NCBI RefSeq assembly: GCF_016458305.1
Contig: NZ_JAEMHL010000009.1
Location: 1 to 64,000, forward strand
Length of the DNA stretch: 64,000 nt
DNA from: Geomonas anaerohicana
Lineage (GTDB): Bacteria > Desulfobacterota > Desulfuromonadia > Geobacterales > Geobacteraceae
Reading direction: 5' to 3'
Every line of letters starts with the position of its first letter. The stretch's first letter is position 1. Position numbers and translations under genes: made by a program. Below the pieces are notes generated by a model. It saw only the letters and a list, made by a program, of their open reading frames with translations. It searched no databases and had not been told where the DNA came from. Shown here in pieces: positions 41,046-49,583 of the stretch.

Positions 41046-42491
41046 CTATCGGACCATGTTCAGGATGGTGTCCAGCATGTCGCTCCCCGCGTTGACCACC
41101 TTGGCGGAGCCCTGGAAGGCGCGCTGGTACTTGGTCAGGTTGAGCAGCTCCTCGTCCAGGGACACCTCGGAGTTGGAGGACCTGAGCGCGTTCAGCTGCT
41201 TCAAAAACGCCGCGTTCTGGGAGGTGACGTTCTGGGTCCCCTCGGTGTCGACACCGACCTGGGACACCACGGAGTTGTAGAAGTTGCCGAAGGTGGCGCT
41301 CCCGGTGCTGAAGGCAAAGCTGGTGCTGCCGATGTTGGCGAGCTTGACCGCGTTCACGTTGTTGCCGCTGCTGGTCGGTATCGGGTCGCTCGCGGTCGGG
41401 AGCCCCGCCGCGATCTTCACTGCCGAGATCCCGGAGTCGAGCGCGATGCTCCCCGCGGTGACGCCGGCGGGGTCGAAGAAGTTGTTGTTGGTACTGCCGT
41501 CCAGTGCGTACCCGGCCTTGTGCACCGTGTTCACCTGGGTGGCGACCTGGTTGGCCATCTCGTCCAGGAGCGAGCGGTACTTGGGCACAATGCTGTCGCG
41601 CACCTCCATGGTGCCGCCCAGCTTGCCGCCGATGGTGGCGCCGTCGCCGACGGTGCCCACCAGGGTGTCGGTGCCGGGGGCGTTGGCAGGGGGCGGGCTG
41701 CCCAGCCCCGAGAGCATGATGTCGTTGGTCGCCGGGGCGCCGGTCGCGTTGGTGTAGAGCGTCGCGTACCTAGTGCTGGAAACGAGCTGCCCCCCGCCCG
41801 CCAGGGTCACCGAGGCGGTGTTGTCGCTGGCGATGGTGTAGCTGACGCCGGTCTGCTCGGAAAGCTTCCTGAGCAGGAGATCGCGCTGGTCCAGAAGTTC
41901 GTTGGGGCTTCCCCCCACCGCGCTGGTGGCCATGATCTGCTGGTTCACCAGGGCGAGATTGCGCGCGTTGTCGGTCACCTCGGCGGTGATGCCGACCAGG
42001 TTGCTGTCCGCGGTCGAGGCGACCGAAGTGAGCGTGGAGTCCGCCTGGTGGAAGCTGTCCACCATGATCTGGGCCCGGGTCAGCACGGCCTGGCGCTCGG
42101 CGGCGCCGGAGGGGTTGACCGAGAGGTCCTGGAAGGCGCCGAACAGGTTGGCCACGGCGGTGCCGAGCCCGTCCGAGGTGAGCGAGTTGAAGCTCGGTTC
42201 GATCTGCTCCAGCGCCGACTGCTGCGCCAGCCCCTCCTGGTAGGTGCTGTTGGCGTTGACCAACTGCAGCTGCAGCATGTTGTCGTAGCTGCGCTGCACC
42301 GCCGCTATCTGCACCCCGGTCCCCAGCGCGAAGCCGTTGGAGGTGCCGACCGGCTTGTTCTCCATGATCACCCGCTGGCGGGAATACCCCTCGGTGTTGA
42401 CGTTGGAGATGTTCTCGCCGGTGACCTCGATAGCCAGCCGCTGGGCGGTGATGCCTGAGGAGGCTATGTCGAAGAGGGTGTTGATGCCCAT
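41046..42491 (-). CDS. flgK: Flagellar hook-associated protein FlgK
   Basis: A 481-residue protein with the rod/hook-family N-terminus (LFDIASSGITAQRLAIEVTG, then NISNVNTEGYSRQRV) and C-terminus (SLDEELLNLTKYQRAFQGSA, VVNAGSDMLDTILNM). It caps the hook and connects it to FlgL. Slightly shorter than enterobacterial FlgK, mainly in the central surface domain. Directly follows its chaperone gene flgN. Confidence 0.95.
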   Translation of the reverse strand: MGINTLFDIASSGITAQRLAIEVTGENISNVNTEGYSRQRVIMENKPVGTSNGFALGTGVQIAAVQRSYDNMLQLQLVNANSTYQEGLAQQSALEQIEPSFNSLTSDGLGTAVANLFGAFQDLSVNPSGAAERQAVLTRAQIMVDSFHQADSTLTSVASTADSNLVGITAEVTDNARNLALVNQQIMATSAVGGSPNELLDQRDLLLRKLSEQTGVSYTIASDNTASVTLAGGGQLVSSTRYATLYTNATGAPATNDIMLSGLGSPPPANAPGTDTLVGTVGDGATIGGKLGGTMEVRDSIVPKYRSLLDEMANQVATQVNTVHKAGYALDGSTNNNFFDPAGVTAGSIALDSGISAVKIAAGLPTASDPIPTSSGNNVNAVKLANIGSTSFAFSTGSATFGNFYNSVVSQVGVDTEGTQNVTSQNAAFLKQLNALRSSNSEVSLDEELLNLTKYQRAFQGSAKVVNAGSDMLDTILNMVR

Positions 42492-42492
42492 G

Positions 42493-42993
42493 CTAGATCT
42501 CCTTGCTGACGAAGCCGCTGTTGCCGCGCCCGGCGTTCACGAAGGCGCCCGCCCCGCCGTAGGTCTGCCCGGGGTTGAAAATCCGGTTGAAGAAGTTCAC
42601 CGAGCGCCCCACCACGTTCATGGAGTCCTCGATCAGCCTCCGGTGCAGCGCGAGCGCACCCTGCAGCGCCCGGGCGTTGCCGGTCACCGACTGCTGCGCC
42701 TCCCGGAGCGCCTGCTTTTCCGGCGCGCCGAGCCGCTCGATGATGGGCGAGAGCGTGCTGTTGCCCGGCATGCCGAGCTCGGTGCCGAGGGCGGCGATCA
42801 TCTCCTGGCACTGCCCGGAGAGCCTGGCCAGGCGTTCCATCCCCGCCGTGATCTCCTGCTGGTTCTCCTCCATGCGGGCCAGGTCCAGCGAGGTCATGCA
42901 CTCCTGCTCCTCCTGCAAAAGGACCTGCATCCGGTCCAGGAGCACCCCCTTCTCGCACAGGGCCGCTATCAGTTCGACGACGTTACGATCCAT
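42493..42993 (-). CDS. flgN: Flagellar export chaperone FlgN
   Basis: A 166-residue, mostly helical protein of the FlgN family, with long amphipathic N-terminal helices (CEKGVLLDRMQVLLQEEQEC) and a flexible Gly/Asn-rich C-terminal tail that usually binds substrates. It chaperones FlgK and FlgL, encoded just downstream. Identity is supported by context as much as by sequence. Confidence 0.85.
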   Translation of the reverse strand: MDRNVVELIAALCEKGVLLDRMQVLLQEEQECMTSLDLARMEENQQEITAGMERLARLSGQCQEMIAALGTELGMPGNSTLSPIIERLGAPEKQALREAQQSVTGNARALQGALALHRRLIEDSMNVVGRSVNFFNRIFNPGQTYGGAGAFVNAGRGNSGFVSKEI

Positions 42994-43004
42994 CTAATTC
43001 CCCC

Positions 43005-43307
43005 TTAACGCGACTTGTACGCGTCCATCATCTTTTGCGCCAGTTCCGAGGCATCGACGCGGTAAGCGCCGTTTTGCAGGTTCTGCTTGGCCAGCGCCAC
43101 CCGGTCCATCCTCACGTCGGGCATGGCCGCCACCTCGGCTTTCAGCCGCTGCAACTCCCTCGCCTGGGACGAGATTTCGACCCGGTCGAAGGGGATGACC
43201 CGTCCGGCCGGACGGCTCCCCTGGACTGCCTGCGTCTGCTGCGTGTCGTTCCGGACCTGCTGCGATCGGTTCAGATCGACTACGTAGGCTGAACCTTCAA
43301 TCCGCAT
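43005..43307 (-). CDS. flgM: Anti-sigma-28 factor FlgM
   Basis: A 100-residue protein. The disordered N-terminal half is followed by the FliA-binding region (DRVEISSQARELQRLKAEVA; VALAKQNLQNGAYRVDASEL). It holds FliA inactive until it is exported through the completed hook. It overlaps flgJ by 11 bp and lies in the same operon as fliA itself, so sigma factor and inhibitor are made together. Confidence 0.9.
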   Translation of the reverse strand: MRIEGSAYVVDLNRSQQVRNDTQQTQAVQGSRPAGRVIPFDRVEISSQARELQRLKAEVAAMPDVRMDRVALAKQNLQNGAYRVDASELAQKMMDAYKSR

Positions 43308-43638
43308 CCCGCACCCCCTTAGCCGGAGCCGGCGTGCCGTAGGCCCGCGAGAGCTCCCTCTCTATGGTCTGTGCCAGTCCTATGCCGCCTCCCTGCACCG
43401 CGGCGTTGGCGTACTCCTGGTCCAGCAGGGAGCGGAAGGTCTCTTCGCCTCTTCCCCCGCCGGTCAGGGTGTCCTTGCCCACCGTGTCCCGCATCGACTT
43501 CAACATCATGGAGACGAACATCGCCTCGAAGTCGCGGGCCACCTTCTTGATCTGCTCCGGGTTGCGCTCCTGCGCGCTCTTTTGCGCCCGCAGGTCGGTG
43601 ACCGGCAGCGCGTTGTCCGGTATCGGCTTTACTTCCAT
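43297..43638 (-). CDS. flgJ: Rod-binding protein FlgJ (N-terminal domain only)
   Basis: A 113-residue protein with the rod-binding FlgJ domain (KVARDFEAMFVSMMLKSMRD; LLDQEYANAAVQGGGIGLAQ) but without the muramidase domain found in gammaproteobacterial FlgJ. A separate lytic enzyme must open the peptidoglycan; none is seen in the window. Confidence 0.9.
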   Translation of the reverse strand: MEVKPIPDNALPVTDLRAQKSAQERNPEQIKKVARDFEAMFVSMMLKSMRDTVGKDTLTGGGRGEETFRSLLDQEYANAAVQGGGIGLAQTIERELSRAYGTPAPAKGVRDAD

Positions 43639-43649
43639 GCCCCTTCTCC

Positions 43650-44765
43650 CTACATCACGCTCAGCTCGGCGTTGAGCGCGCCGGCGGCCTTGATGGCCTG
43701 CATGATGCCGAGCAGGTCCCTGGGGGTGACGCCGAGGGTGTTGAGCCCGCGCACCACCTCGCCCAGGTTGGCCCCCTCACGCACCAGCGAGAGGTTCACC
43801 TTCTCCTCGGAGATCTTCAGGTCGGTGCGGGGCACCACGGTGGTGGTGCCGGTCTTGGCGAACGGCGCCGGCTGGGAGACCTTCGGGGTCTCCTTGACCA
43901 CCACGGTCAGGTTGCCGTGCGAGACGGCCACGGTCGAGATGCGCACGTTCTCGCCCATGACGATGGTGCCGGTGCGCTCGTTCATGACCACCTTGGCCAT
44001 CACGTCCGGGTTCACCTCGAGCCGCTCCAGGTCGGCCACGAACTCCACCACCCGGTTCTGGTACTCGCCCGGGATGGCGATCTGCACGCTCCCCGGATCG
44101 GTGAGCGACGCCGAGCCCTGGAAGCGGCCGTTGATGGCGGCGGCGACCCGGGCGGCGGTGGTGAAGTCGGACTGGTGCAGGTTCAGCTTCAGGACCGGGC
44201 GGTTGGCCAGCACGTTCGGGAGCTCGCGCTCCACCAGCGCCCCCTCCGGGACGGTGCCGGCGGTGGGATGGTTCTTCACCGCCGTGGTGGCCTGGCCGCC
44301 GTAGGAGAAGGAGTTGGTCAGGACCGGCCCCTGGGCCACGGCGTAGACCTGGTTGTCGGCGCCCTTCAAGGGCGCCATCATCAGGGTGCCGCCGGCGAGG
44401 CTCTTGGCGTCGCCCATCGAGGAGACCAGCACGTCGAGCTTGTTGCCCTGCTTGGCGAAGGGGGGGAGTTCGGCGGTCACCATGACCGCGGCCACGTTCT
44501 TCACCGTGATGTCGGCGCGGTTCACCGTGAGCCCCAGGCGCTCCAGGGCGCCCACCAGGGACTGCACCGGGAACTTGGTCTGGTCCGAATCGCCGGTGCC
44601 GTTCAGGCCGACCACCAGGCCGTAGCCGATCAACTGGTTCTGGCGCACGCCGTCGAAGGCGGCGATGTCCTTGATGCGCGCCCCGAGGGCGATCTGGGGC
44701 AGCAGCAAAAAGATGAGCAGCGCGAAGCAGCTTTTTGAAATAACGTTAATTTTCAAGCGTTTCAC
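43650..44765 (-). CDS. flgI: Flagellar P-ring protein FlgI
   Basis: A 371-residue periplasmic protein. The signal peptide (hydrophobic FALLIFLLLPQIALG) is cleaved before ARIKDIA, and the mature protein starts with the FlgI signature FDGVRQNQLIGYGLVVGLNG. It forms the peptidoglycan ring around the rod. Full length for the family. Confidence 0.95.
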   Translation of the reverse strand: MKRLKINVISKSCFALLIFLLLPQIALGARIKDIAAFDGVRQNQLIGYGLVVGLNGTGDSDQTKFPVQSLVGALERLGLTVNRADITVKNVAAVMVTAELPPFAKQGNKLDVLVSSMGDAKSLAGGTLMMAPLKGADNQVYAVAQGPVLTNSFSYGGQATTAVKNHPTAGTVPEGALVERELPNVLANRPVLKLNLHQSDFTTAARVAAAINGRFQGSASLTDPGSVQIAIPGEYQNRVVEFVADLERLEVNPDVMAKVVMNERTGTIVMGENVRISTVAVSHGNLTVVVKETPKVSQPAPFAKTGTTTVVPRTDLKISEEKVNLSLVREGANLGEVVRGLNTLGVTPRDLLGIMQAIKAAGALNAELSVM

Positions 44766-44833
44766 CTAACCCTTTTCGGCCGAAGTGTCGGAATCTTGAC
44801 ACAAACGCGTCAATTCCCGAACACGCCGCCCGC

Positions 44834-45535
44834 CTAGAACGGCCATACCTTGTCCAGCACGTTCATCAGCCACCCCGGTTTCTGCCGGTCGGAGATGATC
44901 CCCTTGCCGGAGTAGGAGATCCTGGCGTCGGCGATGAGCGCCGAGTTGATGGTGTTGTCGGTGCTGACGTCGCGCCCGCGCACCGTCCCGGTCAGCACGA
45001 TGATCTGGTCCTCGTTGTTCACCCTGACGTTGCGCCTCCCCTCGATGAGCATGTTGCCGTTGGGGATCACGTCCACCACCTTGGCGGAGATGGTCGCCTG
45101 CAGGGTCTCCTGGCGCGAGGTGGAGCCGGCGCCGTCGAACTTGGAGCCGTAGCTTGCGCTCAGGAGGCTGGCGAGGTCGGCCCAGGTCTTGATGGGTGTT
45201 TTCTCCAGCCCGAGCAGGTTGGGAATGCCGGCGCTGATCGAGGAGTTGCGCGAGGTGCCGGTGGCGGCCTTCTTGCTGGCGCTGGCGTTCTCGGAGATCA
45301 CCACGGTGATGATGTCGCCGCGCCGTCTAGCCTTCATGTCCTCGGCGAGTCCCGTGGAGGAGGCCTGCCAGAGCGACCCGTTGCTGTAGTTCACCTGCGG
45401 CGCCGGGATCTGCTCGTCGAAGGCGGGGGTTGCCACCTCGGCGGTCTGGTGCGCGCAGGCGGAAAGCCAGAACAGCGGCAGGCACAGGGCCGCCGCCTTC
45501 AGGATAGTCAAGCTGTTGCTTTTCTTGCGGTCCAT
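44834..45535 (-). CDS. flgH: Flagellar L-ring lipoprotein FlgH
   Basis: A 233-residue protein with a lipoprotein signal peptide ending LSAC (Cys27) and the FlgH core (NGSLWQASSTGLAEDMKARR; GDIITVVISENASASKKAAT). It forms the outer-membrane ring. It abuts flgA upstream with no gap. Confidence 0.95.
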   Translation of the reverse strand: MDRKKSNSLTILKAAALCLPLFWLSACAHQTAEVATPAFDEQIPAPQVNYSNGSLWQASSTGLAEDMKARRRGDIITVVISENASASKKAATGTSRNSSISAGIPNLLGLEKTPIKTWADLASLLSASYGSKFDGAGSTSRQETLQATISAKVVDVIPNGNMLIEGRRNVRVNNEDQIIVLTGTVRGRDVSTDNTINSALIADARISYSGKGIISDRQKPGWLMNVLDKVWPF

Positions 45536-46255
45536 CTAGAAATCCACCTTTACCGTGGTCGCGTCGATCACCCGCGCCGCGATCTCCTTCTGCGAGGAGA
45601 GGTTCTGCACCGTGATCAGGTCCCCCGAGGCGCCGGCCCCCTTGGCCCGCCCGGTCGCGGTGATGCGCACCACGTCGTTCTCGGCCACGATGGTCACCAC
45701 CTGCCCGCTCTTGACGATGGGCACCTTCTCCAGATTGTCCTTTCTGATCGGGGCGTTGGCGCGCAGGGTGCTCTTGACCCTCAGCCCCACCGCCTCGTCG
45801 AGGTTGTTGAAATAACGACCCTGCACCTGGGCCAGGTCGCGTTTCACGATGGCCAGGTCGGAGGTAGTCAGCACCTCGCCCCGCTCCAGCGTGCGTGCGG
45901 CCACCACCATCTCGGCCAGGGCCTCGACCTCGACCAGCACGGTCTGATTTTTCTTCACCTGGTCGTCGACCCGCACCACAAGCGCCACCGAGGCGGGTCC
46001 GTACCCTTCCCAGCGCTCCGGGGCCACCACGTCGAAGGTCACCTTGCCGGCGGGAAGCTTCAGATCCCCCTGGTAGTTGATCTTCTTCACGGTGATGTCG
46101 GCGTTCAAGGGAGCCGCCTTCTGCACCAGGTAGTCCTTGATGGCCGCCTTGACGGTCGCCTCGCTCACCACGTTGACGGCGGCGGGGGCCGCTACTTGGG
46201 CGAATCCGGACAGCGGCAGGGCAAGCAGTGCGAGAGCCAGCAAAAACGCGCGCAT
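45536..46255 (-). CDS. flgA: P-ring assembly chaperone FlgA
   Basis: A 239-residue protein. A signal peptide (MRAFLLALALLALPLSGFAQ) precedes two SAF-like domains in the C-terminal part (AARTLERGEVLTTSDLAIVK; GLRVKSTLRANAPIRKDNLE). It helps FlgI polymerise in the periplasm. Confidence 0.9.
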   Translation of the reverse strand: MRAFLLALALLALPLSGFAQVAAPAAVNVVSEATVKAAIKDYLVQKAAPLNADITVKKINYQGDLKLPAGKVTFDVVAPERWEGYGPASVALVVRVDDQVKKNQTVLVEVEALAEMVVAARTLERGEVLTTSDLAIVKRDLAQVQGRYFNNLDEAVGLRVKSTLRANAPIRKDNLEKVPIVKSGQVVTIVAENDVVRITATGRAKGAGASGDLITVQNLSSQKEIAARVIDATTVKVDF

Positions 46256-46261
46256 CAGTGG

Positions 46262-47050
46262 TTACCTCTTCAGCCCGGCGGCCTGCTGCAGCATCTCGTC
46301 CGAGGCCTGGATCGCCTTGGAGTTGATCTCGTAGGCGCGCTGGGAGACGATCATGCTCACCATCTCCTCCATGACGCTCACGTTGCTCTGCTCGATGTAC
46401 CCCTGCTCCAGGGTGCCCAAGCCGTTCTGCCCGGCGGTACCGGTAGTGGCGTTGCCCGAGGAATCGGTGGGGAGGAAGAGGTTTTTGCCGATGGCGTTGA
46501 GGCCCGCGGGGTTAGTGAAGTTAGCCAGCTGAATGGTCCCCACCGTGGTGGAGGCGGTCTGTCCCGCCTGCTGCACCGAGACGGTGCCGTCGGAGCCGAC
46601 GTTGATGCTGGTGGCGTTGCTGGGGATGACGATCTCCGGAACGATGGGCTGGCCGTCCGGGGTGACCACCCTCCCCTGGCCGTCCTTTTTCAGCGAGCCG
46701 GCGCGGGTGTAGGCGGTGGTGCCGTCGGACTGCTGCACCTGGAGGAAGCCGTCCCCTTCGATGGCCACGTCCAGTTCGTTGCCGGTGTGCACCATGGTCC
46801 CGGTGGTGAAGATCTTGCTCACCGAGCCGGGGCGGACGCCGAGGCCGACCTGGATGCCGGTCGGGATGGTAGTGGTGTTGGTGGCCGGGGCGCCGGTGGT
46901 CTTCTCGGTCTGGTACATGAGGTCCTGGAAGTCGGCGCGGCTTTTCTTGAAACCGGTGGTGCTGGAGTTGGCCAGGTTGTGGGCCACCACGTCTATGTTG
47001 AGCTGCTGAGCCTGCATCCCGGATGCGGCGGTCCAAAGTGCTCTTATCAT
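46262..47050 (-). CDS. flgG: Flagellar distal rod protein FlgG
   Basis: A 262-residue, full-length rod protein: [40 protein letters not shown] and a C-terminal [20 protein letters not shown]. It forms the distal rod. A repeat-rich 157-bp gap separates it from flgF. Confidence 0.95.
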   Translation of the reverse strand: MIRALWTAASGMQAQQLNIDVVAHNLANSSTTGFKKSRADFQDLMYQTEKTTGAPATNTTTIPTGIQVGLGVRPGSVSKIFTTGTMVHTGNELDVAIEGDGFLQVQQSDGTTAYTRAGSLKKDGQGRVVTPDGQPIVPEIVIPSNATSINVGSDGTVSVQQAGQTASTTVGTIQLANFTNPAGLNAIGKNLFLPTDSSGNATTGTAGQNGLGTLEQGYIEQSNVSVMEEMVSMIVSQRAYEINSKAIQASDEMLQQAAGLKR

Positions 47051-47066
47051 CTCTTTCTCCTAACGG

Positions 47067-47204
47067 CCGTTCAACGTTCAACGTTCAAGGTTCAACGTTG
47101 GGCTGCCGACCCTCTGGTCATCTTTCTCGTTGGTTGTGGAACTGCTGCCGTCGCGCTGAAGATCCCAAGCGGTACGCGCGTGTCGAACGTCGAACGTTGA
47201 ACGG
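47067..47204. repeat. Heptamer-rich inverted-repeat element between flgF and flgG
   Basis: CCGTTCAACGTTC (47067-47079) and its exact complement GAACGTTGAACGG (47192-47204) bound a 138-bp stretch with further CGTTCAA and CGAACGT heptamers at both ends. It resembles a small non-autonomous repeat element. It sits in an operon where most junctions are under 15 bp. No gene inside. Confidence 0.65.
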
Positions 47205-47207
47205 GTT

Positions 47208-47924
47208 TTAGATTTTCCCCAGATCGTTGACCGCGCGGGCGGTGAGGTCGTCGTAGGTCTTGACCGCCTTGGCGCAGATCTCGAAGTAACGGCTCGCCTC
47301 GATCAGGCGCGACATCTCCACCACCGCCTTGACGTTGGAGGTCTCCAGGTAGCCCTGCTTGATCCCGGCCGTGGAGGCGGTGCTCGCGGCGTTGGGGTCG
47401 GCGGGCTGGAACAGCCCGTTGCCCAGCTTGTTGAGGGCATACGGCTTGGCGAAGTCCACCGTGCTGATGGTCCCCACCGTGTTGCCGTTCACGCTCACCT
47501 GCCCGTTGGAGCCGATCTCGACCTTGCCGTTGGCGGGGACGGTTATGGGCCCGCCGCCCCCCTGCACCTCGTAGCCGTCCGCAGTGACCAGCCTGCCGTT
47601 GGAGCCCAGGTGGAAGCTCCCCTGGCGGGTGTAGGCGGTCCCCTGCGGGGTGTTCACCACGAAGAAGCCGTCGCCTTCCAGGGCCACGTCGAGGCTGTTG
47701 TCGGTGCGCTGCAGGCTGCCGGCGGAAAAGTCGGTCGAGTAGCGGTCGTTGCTGAACACCGGCCCGTCTGTCGAATTTTTGACATTGGCCAGTACGCTCT
47801 CGAACTGGATCTGGTCCGCCTTGAAACCGGTGGTGCTGGCGTTGGCCAGGTTGTTGGAGATCACGTCCAGCCTGCGCTGGGCGGAAAGGTTGCCGGTCAA
47901 GGCCGCGTACATCCCTGCGTTCAT
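47208..47924 (-). CDS. flgF: Flagellar proximal rod protein FlgF
   Basis: A 238-residue rod/hook-family protein: MNAGMYAALTGNLSAQRRLD, NNLANASTTGFKADQIQFES and the C-terminal GYLETSNVKAVVEMSRLIEA. The paralogue FlgG follows. It lies 8 nt after fliA. Confidence 0.93.
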   Translation of the reverse strand: MNAGMYAALTGNLSAQRRLDVISNNLANASTTGFKADQIQFESVLANVKNSTDGPVFSNDRYSTDFSAGSLQRTDNSLDVALEGDGFFVVNTPQGTAYTRQGSFHLGSNGRLVTADGYEVQGGGGPITVPANGKVEIGSNGQVSVNGNTVGTISTVDFAKPYALNKLGNGLFQPADPNAASTASTAGIKQGYLETSNVKAVVEMSRLIEASRYFEICAKAVKTYDDLTARAVNDLGKI

Positions 47925-47932
47925 GATCCCCC

Positions 47933-48685
47933 CTAGGCGACGCGCTTCATCTTGCCGCGCAGCCTGACGATGGCCTGGCTGTGCAGCTGCGAGATGCGCG
48001 ACTCGGTGAGATCGAGCACGGCGCCGATCTCCTTCAGGTTCAGCTCTTCGTAGTAGTAGAGCGTGATTACGATGCGCTCCTTCTCGGGGAGGGAGTCGAT
48101 CGCCTCGGCCAGGCGCTCCACGGTCTGGCGCGCGATGAGCTGGCTCTGCGGGCTCTCGGTCCCCTTGTCCTCGAGGACGTCCAGGAGGCCGAACGGTGCG
48201 CCGTCCTCGTCGTGCCAGGCATCGTCCAGGGAGACGAAGGAAAGCAGGTGGATCTCCTCCAGGAGCCGGAAGTAATCCTTCAGCTCCAGCCCCATGGCGG
48301 TGGCCACCTCGTCGCTGGAGGGGTTCCGCCCGAGGCGCTGCTCGAGCTGGGAGAACTCCTTCTCCAGCTTCTTGAACTTGTCCCGCAGGCTCCTGGTCAG
48401 CCAGTCCTGGGCCCGCAGCTCATCCATGATGGTGCCCCGGATGCGCTGCTCGGCAAAGGTCTTGAACTGTACCCCGCGGCTGGGATCGAATCGTTCCGCG
48501 GCGGAGATCAGGCCGATTACCGCGGCGCTTCTCAGGTCGTCCCGGTCGAGGTGCGGGGGGAGTGACGAGGCGATCCGGTCGACAATGAACTTAACCAGCG
48601 GGAGGTGGCTGACCACCAGCTCGTCCCTGCTCATCGGGACCCCGCGTTGCGCCTCATGCTCATACGCCTTAAGAAGACAATTCAT
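47933..48685 (-). CDS. fliA: Flagellar sigma factor FliA (sigma-28)
   Basis: A 250-residue FliA/WhiG-type sigma factor. Region 2 is at VSHLPLVKFIVDRIASSLPP and FKTFAEQRIRGTIMDELRAQ, and region 4 includes the helix-turn-helix LNLKEIGAVLDLTESRISQL. It directs RNA polymerase to the late flagellar promoters seen at 2359, 29455 and probably 39990. Start 48685 (GGAGGAA upstream) overlaps flhG by 17 bp; the longer frame to 48802 is not used. Confidence 0.95.
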   Translation of the reverse strand: MNCLLKAYEHEAQRGVPMSRDELVVSHLPLVKFIVDRIASSLPPHLDRDDLRSAAVIGLISAAERFDPSRGVQFKTFAEQRIRGTIMDELRAQDWLTRSLRDKFKKLEKEFSQLEQRLGRNPSSDEVATAMGLELKDYFRLLEEIHLLSFVSLDDAWHDEDGAPFGLLDVLEDKGTESPQSQLIARQTVERLAEAIDSLPEKERIVITLYYYEELNLKEIGAVLDLTESRISQLHSQAIVRLRGKMKRVA

Positions 48686-49583
48686 GGTTCCTCCACATCG
48701 TGCTAGATGCCACCGAAGCCGCCGGCATGGCCCCTGCGCCGGCCGACCGCTCCGCATTGATTTTGTGTGCCAAATTTTTGAAACCCGTCGACGCCTTGGC
48801 ATCCGGGAAGAGGCGGCATAAAGCCCCGCGGCGCCTCACACTTTCCACCAGGAGCTCGTCGTGCAGGATCGTTCCCGCGTGGTCAAACTGTACTTGCAAA
48901 AAGCGGCCCGTAATTGCGGCCAACTTGGAAAAGAGTGTTTCCCCCTCCTGGTTGTCGCGGCACATGTTGATCAGGAGCCGGAACCGGAACGAGCTGTCGC
49001 GGCCGGAAAGCATCTTGATCAGGGCATAGGCGTCGGTGATGGAGGTCGGTTCCGGGGTCACCACCAGCATGATCTCGCGGGCGATTGCGGCGAAGCCGGT
49101 CAGGTTGGCCGCCATCCCGGAGCCGGTATCGATCAGGAAGCAGTCGTAGTCGTTCTGCAGCCGGAGCATGGCCTGCAAAAGGGCGCTGCGCTCCCAGGGG
49201 GAGAGGGCGCTGTACTGCTGCATCTCCATCCCGGCGGGAAGGACGCTCACGCCCCCTCCCAGTTCCACCACCGTTTCCTTCAGGTCGATGTCGCCGGAGA
49301 GGACCTGCCCCATGCGGAAGGGCGCGTCCTTACCCAGGCGCAGGCAGATATCGCCGATGCCGGGGTTGCAGTCCACGATCAGGACCCGCTGCCCCTTGGC
49401 GGCGAGCGAAGCGGCCAGGTTCACCACCACCGAGGTCTTGCCGACCCCGCCCTTGCCGCTGGTGACCGAGATCACCCTGAGCCCCTCGCGCACCTGGAGC
49501 TGGTCCGGTACTTCGGTCTTGGCACGTCCCGCCAGTCTCCTGAGCGATTCGGCCTGGTCTGTTGCTAGGCAAGACATTGTCAT
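48669..49583 (-). CDS. flhG: Flagellar number regulator FlhG (FleN/YlxH, MinD-like ATPase)
   Basis: A 304-residue ParA/MinD-type ATPase with deviant Walker A SGKGGVGKTS near residue 42 and a second conserved DCNPGIGDI segment. FlhG works with FlhF to set flagellar number and position, and in several bacteria restrains the sigma-54 activator. Its ATG overlaps the flhF stop (TGATG). Confidence 0.93.
   Translation of the reverse strand: MTMSCLATDQAESLRRLAGRAKTEVPDQLQVREGLRVISVTSGKGGVGKTSVVVNLAASLAAKGQRVLIVDCNPGIGDICLRLGKDAPFRMGQVLSGDIDLKETVVELGGGVSVLPAGMEMQQYSALSPWERSALLQAMLRLQNDYDCFLIDTGSGMAANLTGFAAIAREIMLVVTPEPTSITDAYALIKMLSGRDSSFRFRLLINMCRDNQEGETLFSKLAAITGRFLQVQFDHAGTILHDELLVESVRRRGALCRLFPDAKASTGFKNLAHKINAERSAGAGAMPAASVASSTMWRNHELSS

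Noticed and set aside
44773-44799. FliA-like promoter on the minus strand ahead of flgI
   Set aside because: The -10 would place the start site at the flgI start codon, leaving no leader, and the -35 is TCAA instead of TAAA. Probably chance.
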